Shown in pieces: positions 10,248 through 18,850 of a stretch of DNA of 64,000 nucleotides. Under the pieces are notes generated by a model. The model did no database searches, had not been told where the DNA came from, and saw only the letters and a program-made list of their open reading frames with translations. This DNA is from Cytobacillus gottheilii. GTDB taxonomy: Bacteria; Bacillota; Bacilli; Bacillales; Cytobacillaceae. The translations under genes and the position numbers were made by a program. Each line of letters begins with the position of its first letter. Within the stretch, counting starts at the first letter, position 1. The DNA lies in NCBI RefSeq assembly GCF_001636345.1, contig NZ_KV440945.1:1270975-1334974 (forward strand), read 5' to 3'.

Positions 10248-10703
10248 ATGTTACTAACACCATTAGGTCCTATTAAGATTTTTATCAATGACAATGAAAT
10301 AGAATACACAGCAAGAAAATTAGAAAATATCGATAGACGTTGTCCTGATGTAAACGGCAGGTATTTAATTGAATATGAGTATTTGAAAGAATGCGGTGCT
10401 CAAATAATTAAATGCTTGATACCGTCTATAAATATAGAGGGAGATATAGAAAGTGGAGAAGGACTTGAAGCGATTGCTTTCTATAAGGACAATATCAAAC
10501 TTACAATTGGAGCAGAAGGCGAATTTCATGAATACCCTCAAAATATAGATTATAGTGGTAAGTATTTAGATAATGGAATTCAATATGAAACATTCCAAAC
10601 TACTGGGGATCGGATTTTTAAATATGGTGTTAGCTGGATTCATCCTTGTTCGAAAGAAAATGAAATTCAAGCGTGGTTTGGTGCTGATCCAACAATGATG
10701 TGA
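10248..10703 (+). CDS. Orphan hypothetical protein
   Basis: 151 aa, start ATG at 10248 behind AGGCAGGTGA. I do not recognise it. No signal peptide or membrane segment is visible; the protein is acidic and rich in Ile, Tyr and Glu with a beta-rich look, and has short motifs such as WIHPCSKENE and AWFGADP near the end. It stands alone between the tyrS terminator and a stretch with decayed reading frames. Lone small proteins of this sort in Bacillus are sometimes leftover immunity proteins, but nothing here proves that. Confidence 0.65.
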   Translation: MLLTPLGPIKIFINDNEIEYTARKLENIDRRCPDVNGRYLIEYEYLKECGAQIIKCLIPSINIEGDIESGEGLEAIAFYKDNIKLTIGAEGEFHEYPQNIDYSGKYLDNGIQYETFQTTGDRIFKYGVSWIHPCSKENEIQAWFGADPTMM

Positions 10704-10714
10704 TAAAAGGTATT

Positions 10715-10753
10715 AAAAGCCTAGTATCTTTGTAACTGAATCAACTAGGCTTT
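10715..10753 (+). terminator. Inverted repeat after the orphan gene
   Basis: AAAGCCTAGT and ACTAGGCTTT, 19-nt loop. The T-run is short (TTTACT), so termination is weak. The stem is the same as that of the rpsD terminator at 22551-22596. Confidence 0.5.
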
Positions 10754-11397
10754 ACTAATGGAATAGTGTTCAAGTGCTCAACATAATGAAAGCATCTTTT
10801 ACGGCCGACCTTCCACTTCTTACTCCTTTTAATGAACTCTTCTTCATCTTCTCGCCTTGCCAACCATTAATGATCTCTTCTGGAGTTTACAACTTATTAT
10901 ATTACTTTAATTTATTTACAGTACATTCACAACTTTACATCTTTTTAATATTTTCACTACATTTTATTAATATAGAATTTCTATCATAAAATTTGTGTGG
11001 TCACTGATAATATCTATCATTTAGATTACTAATTTTGGTAGATCTCTGTGTAGAAGATAGTGTTATATGAAAATTGGACTATACTACTTCTTTTATTTGC
11101 CATTTCAGCTAATTGATCAGTTTAAAAATGAAATATAGGGAAGGGAGGAACTCTAACAAGGATCCTTTTAGTTGAAAAGCTGGAAAATAAAGATGTATTA
11201 ATTTCAGATTCTAATAGCCTCCAATAAAGTATATTAACATAGTAATTTATACCTATCTTCTTCTTCCATAATAAACCACATGGTTATATAAGTACATATT
11301 TTCAATACTTCAAAAAATGCAGTTTAACATCTTAGAATGATTGTATTTTAAATGTGCACAAATTCGGTACTATTTAATAAGGAGGAATTTGCGATTT
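10754..11397. other. AT-rich gap with decayed reading frames
   Basis: About 640 bp with no convincing gene. On the minus strand, roughly 10777-10884 reads as an uninterrupted 36-codon coding-like segment (starts TPEEIINGWQ, ends VKDAFIMLST) with no start codon. On the plus strand about 11160-11226 reads RILLVEKLENKD... to a stop, again without a start. Both look like remnants. TTAACA hexamers at 11234 and 11324 recall Pho-box half-sites but are not in proper tandem. No sigma-A promoter of good quality was found for the next gene. Confidence 0.4.
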
Positions 11398-14193
11398 ATG
11401 AAGAAATCATTTTTAAGAACAATTGCGTTGCTTTTAATGTTAACAATGCTCGTTTCAACGCTTCCAGTTTATGCGAACGATCAACTTTCCGATATTAAAG
11501 GAAGTTTTGCAGAAGAAGAAATTCAATCATGGGTTGATCAAGATTTAATCAAAGGGTATTCTGATGGTACCTTCAAACCGAACAAATCGATAACTAGAGC
11601 AGAATTTATGGTTCTTGTTAACAGAGCATTTAAGTATAACAAAGAAGTAGAAATCAACTTCAAAGATGTTTCTTCCGACGACTGGTTTTACCAAGAAGTA
11701 TCCAAAGCAATTGCGGCAGGATACTTAGATGGATTTCCAGATCAAACGATGAAACCTCAAAATTTAATTACACGCCAAGAAGTAGCAAAAATTATTTCCA
11801 TTATTAATAAGCTGGAGAAAGATGAAACTGCTGCTGAGCTATTTAAAGATTCCTCATCCATCCCGGCATGGAGCAAAGGATATATAGGCAGTGTCCGTGC
11901 AGCAGACCTTATGGTTGGCTACTTAGACGGAAGCTTTAAACCATTGAATAAAATAACTCGTGCAGAGTCAGTTGTTACCTTAAATAATGTACTTGAATTA
12001 ATTAAGGATACTGAGCCGAATCCAGATGAAGAAACAGAAGAACCAAAACCAACTCCTCCAGAAGAAGATGACACAGTTGTTGTGCCAACGCCATCTTATC
12101 CAGAGGAACCGGGTGTTTCTAAACCATCAAAGCCGGTTGGAACGGATTATGATTTAAATGTGGGTGTTCCAGAGAGTGAGCAGGCGTTCCCTGCAGTAGA
12201 TTATGGTGAAAATGCTGCTGATCCTGCTAAAAAGGATATTGCGGCAACAAATCCTTTTATCAAAATTTTAGACGGTTTTGATCAAGTATGGTCAATGAAC
12301 CAGCCCGCTTGGAGAAACGGTGAAGCATTAGAAGTTGAAGGTGCTAACGGGAAAATTGCAAAATATGGTGACGGACCTACTGTATATTTTGATGGATATA
12401 AAAATGACGAAACGAAAGTAGTAGCAGAGAAAAAGACATATGCAAATGAAGAAATTCGAAATGAAGATACTTGGGTTGCCAACATCAAATATGTAGAAGA
12501 GGTAACGCAAAATAGAACAGATGAAGAAGCTCTGGCTGCTTATTATGATGACCAGAGAGACAAGATTTATAGTATGATCGATGGATTTGGTCCATTGGCG
12601 AATGCTTATGTAGATATTGTTAAACCAGTAACAAGCGTTGTTAGAAACGTAGAAGATATGAATAAATTATTAGAAGAAACAACGGTAGAAGATCAAAGTC
12701 AGGGATTAGGAAACGCGGCAAATTCTGAACTTGCAGAGGCTATGGATTTAGTTAGCTTAATCAGGTTTAGAAATCCTTCTTCTTCAAATCCTTCTAAGTA
12801 CTTTTATTCTTCTCCAAGACCATGGAGAATGAATTCGAATGGTGAAGTAAAAGAAAAGGTCGATGAAAATGGTTTACCTGTTTGGGAAACGATTGGCAGC
12901 GGTGAAAAGGTTTCAGAACCTTTACCTTCAGGAGGTAAAAAGGAAACAGGTGAAAGGCATTACCAGCAGTATGAAACAAATGTAGAAGTAATTCCTGCTT
13001 TAAGGTATGTTAGAAGAATAGCAGAAGACGGAAGAGGAAAAGACGGTGCTTTCCCAAGCGGACATACAAGTGCATCGTATTTATCTACTTTTGGTTTTGC
13101 TTATGCTACTCCGGAAAGATTTTCTGAGTTTTTAACAAGAGCAGCTCAAATGGGAGAAAACCGTATCGTAACAGGTATGCACTCTCCGCTTGATGTAATT
13201 GGCGGAAGAATCCAATCTACAGCAATGACTGCTTATGCATTTAACAAAGCAGAAAACAGAGAAGTTTTGGACAAGGCTTATAAAAATGCAGGTGAAGTTT
13301 TCGGTAAATTAGCAGCATCTAAAAATATGAGCTTATATGAATATGCGCATACGGTAACTGAAGATTACACGTTCGAAAATGCATACGATGAGCAAAAATG
13401 GGAAAATCATGATGCAAATAAAGCTTTCTACCGTGAAAAAATGACTTATGGATTGCCGCAAACAGGAGTTAAAGGTTTAGCACCTGAAGTTCCTAAAGGA
13501 GCAGAAGTTTTATTAGAAACACGTCAGCCTTATTTAACAGATCAGCAGCGCAGAGAAATTCTTTATACAACTTCAATCGATTCAGGATACCCTGTCCTTG
13601 ACGAATCTAATGGCTGGGGCAGAATCGATTTAGTAACAGCAGCTGATGGATATGGAGCCTTTTTAAACAATGTAACAGTGGATATGGACGCTTCATTAGG
13701 CAGATTTAATGCTCAAGACTGGTGGAGAAATAACATCTATGGTAAAGGGATGCTAACGAAAAAAGGCACTGGAACCCTTACTTTAACAGGTGATAACAGT
13801 TTTACAGGAGGAACTTTGCTGCAAGAAGGAACATTAGAAGCACAATCCTCAACTGCTTTCGGAAATGGCGACCTTTTTGTTGAAAATGGCAGTGTATTAG
13901 TATCTGCTGATGAAACACTTCAATTAAATGGCGAGTTTACGATCGAAGCTGGAAATCTGGATATTGCAATGGACAATAATAATATTCAAATGGATGTTGA
14001 TGGGATTGCATATCTAGATGGCGGTAATGTGAAATTAGATTTATCTAACTATGAGGTTGGAAACGGAACATCATTTACTCTATTGACTGCAGATGATGTA
14101 ATCGGTAAGTTTGATTCTGTAACAGCTGAAGGATACGATGTAAATGTAACATATCAGCCAAACAGTATTACTGTACATCTTGAAGCAAAATAA
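11398..14193 (+). CDS. S-layer-anchored PAP2-family acid phosphatase with autotransporter-type strand repeat
   Basis: 931 aa secreted protein. Signal peptide 1-26 (ends PVYA). Three SLH domains at about 31-75, 88-135 and 149-200 (GYSDGTFKP, GYLDGFPDQ, GYLDGSFKP) should attach it to cell-wall polysaccharide. A Pro/Glu-rich linker (about 205-260) follows. The catalytic domain carries the complete PAP2 signature: Lys467-x6-Arg474-Pro475, PSGH at 553-556, and Arg589-x5-His595-x3-Asp599. Residues about 785-815 (GTGTLTLTGDNSFTGGTLL) match the passenger-associated strand repeat of Gram-negative autotransporters, then a beta-rich tail. Start ATG at 11398 with AAGGAGG 12 nt upstream; the frame is open further up to a TTG at 11341. 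Likely releases phosphate from extracellular organic phosphates; substrate unknown. Confidence 0.85.
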   Translation: MKKSFLRTIALLLMLTMLVSTLPVYANDQLSDIKGSFAEEEIQSWVDQDLIKGYSDGTFKPNKSITRAEFMVLVNRAFKYNKEVEINFKDVSSDDWFYQEVSKAIAAGYLDGFPDQTMKPQNLITRQEVAKIISIINKLEKDETAAELFKDSSSIPAWSKGYIGSVRAADLMVGYLDGSFKPLNKITRAESVVTLNNVLELIKDTEPNPDEETEEPKPTPPEEDDTVVVPTPSYPEEPGVSKPSKPVGTDYDLNVGVPESEQAFPAVDYGENAADPAKKDIAATNPFIKILDGFDQVWSMNQPAWRNGEALEVEGANGKIAKYGDGPTVYFDGYKNDETKVVAEKKTYANEEIRNEDTWVANIKYVEEVTQNRTDEEALAAYYDDQRDKIYSMIDGFGPLANAYVDIVKPVTSVVRNVEDMNKLLEETTVEDQSQGLGNAANSELAEAMDLVSLIRFRNPSSSNPSKYFYSSPRPWRMNSNGEVKEKVDENGLPVWETIGSGEKVSEPLPSGGKKETGERHYQQYETNVEVIPALRYVRRIAEDGRGKDGAFPSGHTSASYLSTFGFAYATPERFSEFLTRAAQMGENRIVTGMHSPLDVIGGRIQSTAMTAYAFNKAENREVLDKAYKNAGEVFGKLAASKNMSLYEYAHTVTEDYTFENAYDEQKWENHDANKAFYREKMTYGLPQTGVKGLAPEVPKGAEVLLETRQPYLTDQQRREILYTTSIDSGYPVLDESNGWGRIDLVTAADGYGAFLNNVTVDMDASLGRFNAQDWWRNNIYGKGMLTKKGTGTLTLTGDNSFTGGTLLQEGTLEAQSSTAFGNGDLFVENGSVLVSADETLQLNGEFTIEAGNLDIAMDNNNIQMDVDGIAYLDGGNVKLDLSNYEVGNGTSFTLLTADDVIGKFDSVTAEGYDVNVTYQPNSITVHLEAK

Positions 14194-14223
14194 TAAAGAG
14201 TAACACCAGATCATTAGAAGTTT

Positions 14224-14340
14224 GGACATTTAACACGACCATAGAACCGAATGAGTAGGAAGTGACTCTTTCTACTCATTCGGTTTTTTATTTGTTTTTT
14301 TAAAGTTTTTCTTTCTAAACATGAGTGAAATGGAGCGAGG
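14224..14340 (+). repeat. Dispersed hairpin element, copy A (also terminator)
   Basis: Stem AACCGAATGAGTAG / CTACTCATTCGGTT at 14245-14284 followed by T6, then the conserved downstream block TAAACATGAGTGAAATGGAG ending near 14337. Related copies lie at 39951-40032 and 53650-53777. Here it also terminates the phosphatase gene. Confidence 0.75.
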
Positions 14341-14420
14341 GTCCGCAGCGCAGGTGGAACGGGCTTGTGAAAACTCGCAGATCATGACGATGAAATTTCG
14401 TGTTTTAGAAATATTATTTA

Positions 14421-14449
14421 TTTGCAAATTGCAAGTAATATGTTATAAC
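14421..14449 (+). promoter_or_regulatory. Operator and promoter of the MarR-family gene
   Basis: TTTGCAAATTGCAAG (14421-14435) is an inverted repeat of TTTGCA/TGCAA. Its TTGCAA (14422-14427) doubles as -35 and is 16 bp from TATAAC (14444-14449), so a bound repressor would block the promoter. The same operator occurs at 14951-14965 before the permease gene. Confidence 0.65.
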
Positions 14450-14468
14450 TAAAACAGAGGTGAAAATA

Positions 14469-14915
14469 ATGGAAAATCCAAGAGAGCTTTTTCAAATTAT
14501 GACAAGAAGGTTTGGAATGCTTAATAAGAATTGCTGTTCAAGCGGAGGAAATGACCTTTCTTTAGTGCAAAGTCACATTCTTTATGAAATAGACCGTCTG
14601 GATCAGCCCAATGTACAGCAGGTGGCAGATATATTAGGAATGGATATTACAACATTCAGCAGACAGATACAGACACTGGTTAAAATGAATCTTGTTAAAA
14701 AATCACAGCTGCCTGAAGATAGAAGAATACATATCCTTTCACTTACAACAGAAGGGAAATACACAGCAGCTGCCATTGATGCAGAGATGAATCAATACTT
14801 AGAAGAAGTGTTTTCACATATGAACGAGTTTGAGAAAGAAACTGTTCTCCGTTCCATTAATCTGCTGAATAATGCTATGGCAAAGTCAACTGTATGCTGT
14901 AAACCATTAATATGA
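14469..14915 (+). CDS. MarR-family repressor with cysteine pairs
   Basis: 148 aa winged-helix regulator (wHTH about 30-110: LSLVQSHILYEI, VADILGMDITTFSRQIQTLV, LPEDRRIHILSLT). Cys-Cys-Ser-Ser near residue 20 and Cys-Cys close to the C-terminus (STVCCKPLI) suggest thiol or soft-metal/metalloid sensing. RBS AGAGGTGA overlaps a GTG at 14460, so ATG at 14469 is used. Identical-type operators precede this gene and the following permease, implying autoregulation and control of the cassette. The ligand is unknown. Confidence 0.82.
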   Translation: MENPRELFQIMTRRFGMLNKNCCSSGGNDLSLVQSHILYEIDRLDQPNVQQVADILGMDITTFSRQIQTLVKMNLVKKSQLPEDRRIHILSLTTEGKYTAAAIDAEMNQYLEEVFSHMNEFEKETVLRSINLLNNAMAKSTVCCKPLI

Positions 14916-14950
14916 GCAAGATGCAACTTGCTCATATTTAAGGAATAATA

Positions 14951-14965
14951 TTTGCAAAATGCAAA
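14951..14965 (+). promoter_or_regulatory. Second TTTGCA operator before the permease
   Basis: TTTGCAAAATGCAAA, inverted repeat TTTGCA-N3-TGCAAA, matching the site at 14421-14435. It lies 19 bp before the permease start. No separate -10 is evident here, so it may act on read-through or as a roadblock. Confidence 0.6.
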
Positions 14966-14983
14966 TAAAATGAGGTGATTATT

Positions 14984-15850
14984 GTGTGGGAAGAATTTTT
15001 ACGGAGTTTTCTTGGAATTGCTCTGGAACTAACTGTTTTATTTGTATGTATCTCTTTTTTCATTAACCTTATTCAAGTGTTGATCCCATATGAAAAAATG
15101 GAAAAGCTGATGGAAAAAAGCCATCCGCTGACAAGTGTAATGGTCACACTTGGATTTGCTTTCATCACACCATTTTGTTCATGCTCAACGATTCCAATCG
15201 TTGTTAATCTATTAAACAAGAAAGTACGTTTTAGCATTGTGATGATCTTTCTATTTGCTTCGCCAGTTCTGGATCCAACGATTATCACTTTGATGACTGC
15301 GACTCTGGGCTTAAAAGTTGCAGTGACTTATACAGTTGTTACCTCTCTTTTCTCCGTTCTTATTGGTTTTACATTGGAGAGATTTGGATTTGAAAGGCAT
15401 GTTAAAAATGTGGTCATGACAGGATATCATCAAGAACAAGTCACGTTCTCTTTAAAAGGAGCCTTATTTGAAACCTTACAGCTGATGAAAACAGTATATC
15501 CATTTTTAATAGTCGGTGCTGCAATTGGAGCATTGATTCATGGAGTCATTCCAACTGAGTGGATCGCTGCTTACCTCGGCGGTGAGCAATGGTGGCTTGT
15601 CCCTATAGCTGCGATTTTAGGTATTCCGCTTTATATAAGGCTTTCCACCATGATACCCATTTCACAGATTATGATCCTTAAAGGAATGGCACTTGGACCA
15701 GTAATGGCGTTAATGATTAGCTCAGCAGGTGCCAGCTTGCCGGAATTAGCACTATTAAATAGCATATTTAAAAAGAAGTTAGTAATAGCGTTTGTAGGCT
15801 CTGTCTTTATGATGGCGACATTATCAGGTTTGTTGTTTTACCTAATCTAG
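14984..15850 (+). CDS. UPF0718/ArsP-type permease
   Basis: 288 aa with about eight membrane segments. The hallmark FITPFCSCSTIPI (two cysteines, about 53-65) and the paired LFASPVLDPT segment are typical of the DUF318/UPF0718 permeases, some of which (ArsP) export organoarsenicals. Start is GTG at 14984, 6 nt after GAGGTG. The cassette with a cysteine-rich MarR regulator and a Cys-Cys peptide suggests efflux of a thiol-reactive compound or metalloid. The actual substrate is inferred only. Confidence 0.82.
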   Translation: MWEEFLRSFLGIALELTVLFVCISFFINLIQVLIPYEKMEKLMEKSHPLTSVMVTLGFAFITPFCSCSTIPIVVNLLNKKVRFSIVMIFLFASPVLDPTIITLMTATLGLKVAVTYTVVTSLFSVLIGFTLERFGFERHVKNVVMTGYHQEQVTFSLKGALFETLQLMKTVYPFLIVGAAIGALIHGVIPTEWIAAYLGGEQWWLVPIAAILGIPLYIRLSTMIPISQIMILKGMALGPVMALMISSAGASLPELALLNSIFKKKLVIAFVGSVFMMATLSGLLFYLI

Positions 15851-15869
15851 AATAATGGGAGGAATAAAA

Positions 15870-15995
15870 ATGAATATCTTAAAAGGTTTATTCGGAAGAA
15901 AAGAGAGTTCATGCTGCAATGTGAAGATTGAGGAAGTGAGAGATGTGGATGATGTAAAACAGAACAGTAAAGAAGAAACAAACAAAGAAGAATAA
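15870..15995 (+). CDS. Small Cys-Cys peptide of the permease cassette
   Basis: 41 aa, ATG at 15870 with GGGAGG upstream. Basic amphipathic N-terminus (MNILKGLFGRKESS), then CCNVKIEEV and an acidic/Lys tail. Small peptides with such a Cys-Cys-x-[IV]-K-I-E-E-V core are, as I recall, encoded beside UPF0718-type permeases and have been proposed to bind metal. It could deliver a soft ligand to the permease. Translationally independent but only 19 nt after the permease stop, hence same transcript. Confidence 0.75.
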   Translation: MNILKGLFGRKESSCCNVKIEEVRDVDDVKQNSKEETNKEE

Positions 15996-16026
15996 GGAAT
16001 TCTTTATAATCTCACAGAGGAAAAGA

Positions 16027-16054
16027 GACGGTAACCAATCGGTGCCGTTTTTTT
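16027..16054 (+). terminator. Terminator of the permease cassette
   Basis: ACGGTAACC / GGTGCCGT hairpin with AATC loop and seven T. Confidence 0.7.
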
Positions 16055-16245
16055 GTTTCTTATTTTTCTATTTGGATAGCATTAGACAAGGGTTTCTAGG
16101 TTAATGGTCATTTTATTTTCAAAAGTAATTGACGAAAGTAAACTTTAATGAAAAAATCACTACAAAAGTAATAAGTAGGAACAAATGTAAAAATTCATCA
16201 CAGACTTGCACAAAAAATGATATAACCAACGGAGAAAAGTTGTTA

Positions 16246-16284
16246 TGAAAACGCTTACTTTTATTTCAGCCATTCAAATATAAT
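16246..16284 (+). promoter_or_regulatory. cre site and -10 of the PTS operon regulator
   Basis: TGAAAACGCTTACT (16246-16259) matches the cre consensus at all but the last base. A TATAAT lies at 16279-16284, with no good -35 at the right distance; the cre covers the -35 zone. This fits catabolite repression of a promoter that may need an activator. The rest of 15996-16308 is AT-rich without a gene. Confidence 0.65.
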
Positions 16285-16308
16285 AAAGACATAAGGGAGG
16301 TTGTAGTC

Positions 16309-18351
16309 ATGTTCCTTGATGACCGAAGTGTAAGTTTGTTAAATGAATTGATTAGAACACCTCAAATAAAAAATAAGGAACTTGAAGGGAAATTTAAGCT
16401 AAGCAGACGGCAAATCTCATATTCATTAGAAAAAATTAATCAATGGCTAAAAACAAAAAATTTAACACCGATTACAAAGAGCAGAAACGGTAACTTTATT
16501 ATTGATAAAAAAATATTTGAGCATTTTTCAGTCCCTCATCCAACAGGAAATCAATTGGAAGATTATATCCCAACTGAGAAGGAACGTGCACTTTTAATTA
16601 TTTTATATTTACTTGGAAAAAGAGAAGAAATTTCATTGTTTCATATAATTGATCTTTTTAATGTAAGCAAAAACACAGGGATAAGTGATATTAAAGAGGC
16701 GTCTGACCACATTAAAAAATATTCTTTATCAATCAGTTATAGCAGAGCTGATGGTTATGAAATTATCGGGGATGAGTTTCAAATCCGAAAGTTACTGATT
16801 ATAGTCGTTAAATCCGTTCTAAATCTGTTTAATGGACATCAATACTTTGAAAAGATCCTGCAGCTTGATATTTCTCCAATGACAAAGATAGTAAATTCGA
16901 TTGAAACCTCATTGAACATCCATTTAACGGATGAAAGCTATGAAAGCTTGCCTTACATTTTAGAATTAATTTTTACACGCATTGAACAAGGGCATTTGCT
17001 TAACGCAGATTTTCATATTGGTTTAAGAGAGCTGGCCGATACGGAGGAATACTTAGTTACAGAGCTGCTGATAAACGAAGATATGGATTTGCCAAAGAGT
17101 GAAAGAATATGGCTTACACTTCAACTATTAACCTCTAATGTTCGCTCGTCGGACATTCTTACCGACAAAAGGTTAAATGAGTTAAAAATTGCAATCCTTG
17201 ATATGCTTGAACTTTTTGAGAAAAAATCATGTATCTTTATACATGATAAAAAGGAAATCCTCAATAAATTAATGGTTCATATGAGACCAGCATATTATCG
17301 AATCAAATATCATCTTACATTGAAAGATCATTACTCGATTAAGTTGATTGAGGAGTATATGGAATTACATGAGATGGTATCAGCTTCGATCGTTCCGCTT
17401 GAAAAATTAATTGGAGAGAAATTTCCAAAAGATGAGCTTGCCTTTATTACTATGTTTCTAGCCGGGCAGCTTATTAAACAGGGCGAAGATCTTCATAAAA
17501 AGAAACGAGCAATAGTGATTTGCACCAATGGTCTCACTGTATCAAAGATCATGCAGCAGACATTGAAGGAAATCTTTCCGGAGTTTTATTTTGCTGAAAG
17601 TCTGTCTCTAAGACAATTTCAAATGTATCAGCAAGATTATGAAATTGTTTTCAGCACCATTCCCATTCAGTCCTCTCAGCCTGTGTATTTAATTAATCCT
17701 CTTATGACGTTACATGAAAAAGAATGGCTGCGTAAACAGGTCATTGCCACCATTGATAAAAAAGGCTATGAAAATATTAAGATGACTCAATTAATAGAAA
17801 CCATCAAACAGAACGCAATTATAACAGATGAGACTGCATTGATCACTTCGCTTTCCAGTTTATTTCAAGAGAATCCGAAAAGGGAAGTAAAGGACGGCCA
17901 TATCCATTCATATGGATTGAGACAATTCCTGCCAAGTGATTTCATCCAATATAAAGACAATGTGGAGAATTGGAAAGAGGCAATAAAAATCGCCTGTGAG
18001 CCTTTGGTGAAAAACAATATTATCAGAGCAGCCTATGTAACAACCTTAATCGAGGAAAATGATCATCAGCATATATACAGTTTTTTAGGAAAAAGTATGG
18101 CTATTCCGCATGCAGCAACTGAAAAAGGAGTGCTGGCTGATGCATTTGCAATGCTTATCTTAAAAAATCCGGTAGAGTTTGCAAATGGACAGAAGGTATC
18201 CGTCGTTACACCGCTCGCCATTTTTAACCCGAATCGCCACTTAAAGGCCCTATTTCAATTGGCAGATCTTGCAGAAGACGATGTTAAAATGTCTAAATTA
18301 CTGGACTTGAAGGAGGCTGCTGATGCGTGGCTTATTATCAACGGAAGTTGA
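16309..18351 (+). CDS. PRD-containing PTS-regulated transcriptional activator (BglG/LicR type)
   Basis: 680 aa. N-terminal helix-turn-helix (about 1-60: NKELEGKFKLSRRQISYSLE), a second winged-helix region, two PTS regulation domains (about 195-400), a EIIB-like domain with Cys405 in VICTNGLTV, and a C-terminal EIIA-like domain with His601 in MAIPHAATEKG. Such proteins read the phosphorylation state of HPr and of their cognate EII to activate the adjacent sugar operon. It heads the operon and is followed at 19 nt by EIIA. Start set by AAGGGAGG. Confidence 0.9.
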   Translation: MFLDDRSVSLLNELIRTPQIKNKELEGKFKLSRRQISYSLEKINQWLKTKNLTPITKSRNGNFIIDKKIFEHFSVPHPTGNQLEDYIPTEKERALLIILYLLGKREEISLFHIIDLFNVSKNTGISDIKEASDHIKKYSLSISYSRADGYEIIGDEFQIRKLLIIVVKSVLNLFNGHQYFEKILQLDISPMTKIVNSIETSLNIHLTDESYESLPYILELIFTRIEQGHLLNADFHIGLRELADTEEYLVTELLINEDMDLPKSERIWLTLQLLTSNVRSSDILTDKRLNELKIAILDMLELFEKKSCIFIHDKKEILNKLMVHMRPAYYRIKYHLTLKDHYSIKLIEEYMELHEMVSASIVPLEKLIGEKFPKDELAFITMFLAGQLIKQGEDLHKKKRAIVICTNGLTVSKIMQQTLKEIFPEFYFAESLSLRQFQMYQQDYEIVFSTIPIQSSQPVYLINPLMTLHEKEWLRKQVIATIDKKGYENIKMTQLIETIKQNAIITDETALITSLSSLFQENPKREVKDGHIHSYGLRQFLPSDFIQYKDNVENWKEAIKIACEPLVKNNIIRAAYVTTLIEENDHQHIYSFLGKSMAIPHAATEKGVLADAFAMLILKNPVEFANGQKVSVVTPLAIFNPNRHLKALFQLADLAEDDVKMSKLLDLKEAADAWLIINGS

Positions 18352-18370
18352 GACAGTAGGGGGAAAGACC

Positions 18371-18826
18371 ATGTTTTTTGATGAAAATATTACGTTTATT
18401 GACTTAGAAGCCAGTGATCGCTGTGATGCAATCAGGAAAATGGCCTTGTCTTTATATGATGCAAAGTTAGTTTCAGAAACATTTGAAAGGGGTGTTTTGG
18501 AACGGGAAGATCGTTTTCCAACCGGCCTGTCAGTCGGGACTATAGGGATCGCCATTCCACATACAGATGCTGACAAAGTTATTAAACCGCAGATTGCTTT
18601 CGCTTCATTAAAGAGTCCAGTTAAATTCTGTCTGATGGGAACAAGTGATGTAGAGGTAGATGTTTCATTAATTTTCATGCTTGCATTAAAAAAATCCGAG
18701 GATCAGTTAACGATGCTGCAGCGGTTAATGGAAATCTTCGAAGACCAGAAGTTATTAAGTGAATTTGCTGAATGCAAGAGTCAAGAAGGATTAGAGCAAT
18801 TACTAAATCAGGCTGGACTAAAATAA
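18371..18826 (+). CDS. PTS EIIA component, fructose/galactitol type
   Basis: 151 aa. PTS_EIIA_2 fold with the phosphorylated His64 in IAIPHTDADKV. Accepts phosphate from HPr and passes it to the separate EIIB encoded at 20920. ATG at 18371 with TAGGGGGA 6 nt upstream; an earlier in-frame ATG at 18323 would overlap the regulator and lacks support. Confidence 0.9.
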   Translation: MFFDENITFIDLEASDRCDAIRKMALSLYDAKLVSETFERGVLEREDRFPTGLSVGTIGIAIPHTDADKVIKPQIAFASLKSPVKFCLMGTSDVEVDVSLIFMLALKKSEDQLTMLQRLMEIFEDQKLLSEFAECKSQEGLEQLLNQAGLK

Positions 18827-18850
18827 TTCTTTTGAAAAAGGGGGATTTAT

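Noticed and set aside
10774..10989. 71-aa plus-strand frame rich in Phe and Leu
   Set aside because: No ribosome binding site, composition reflects AT-rich DNA, and part of it is antisense to a coding-like remnant.
11341..11397. N-terminal extension of the S-layer phosphatase
   Set aside because: It would put 19 residues before a perfect signal peptide; AAGGAGG lies after the upstream TTG.
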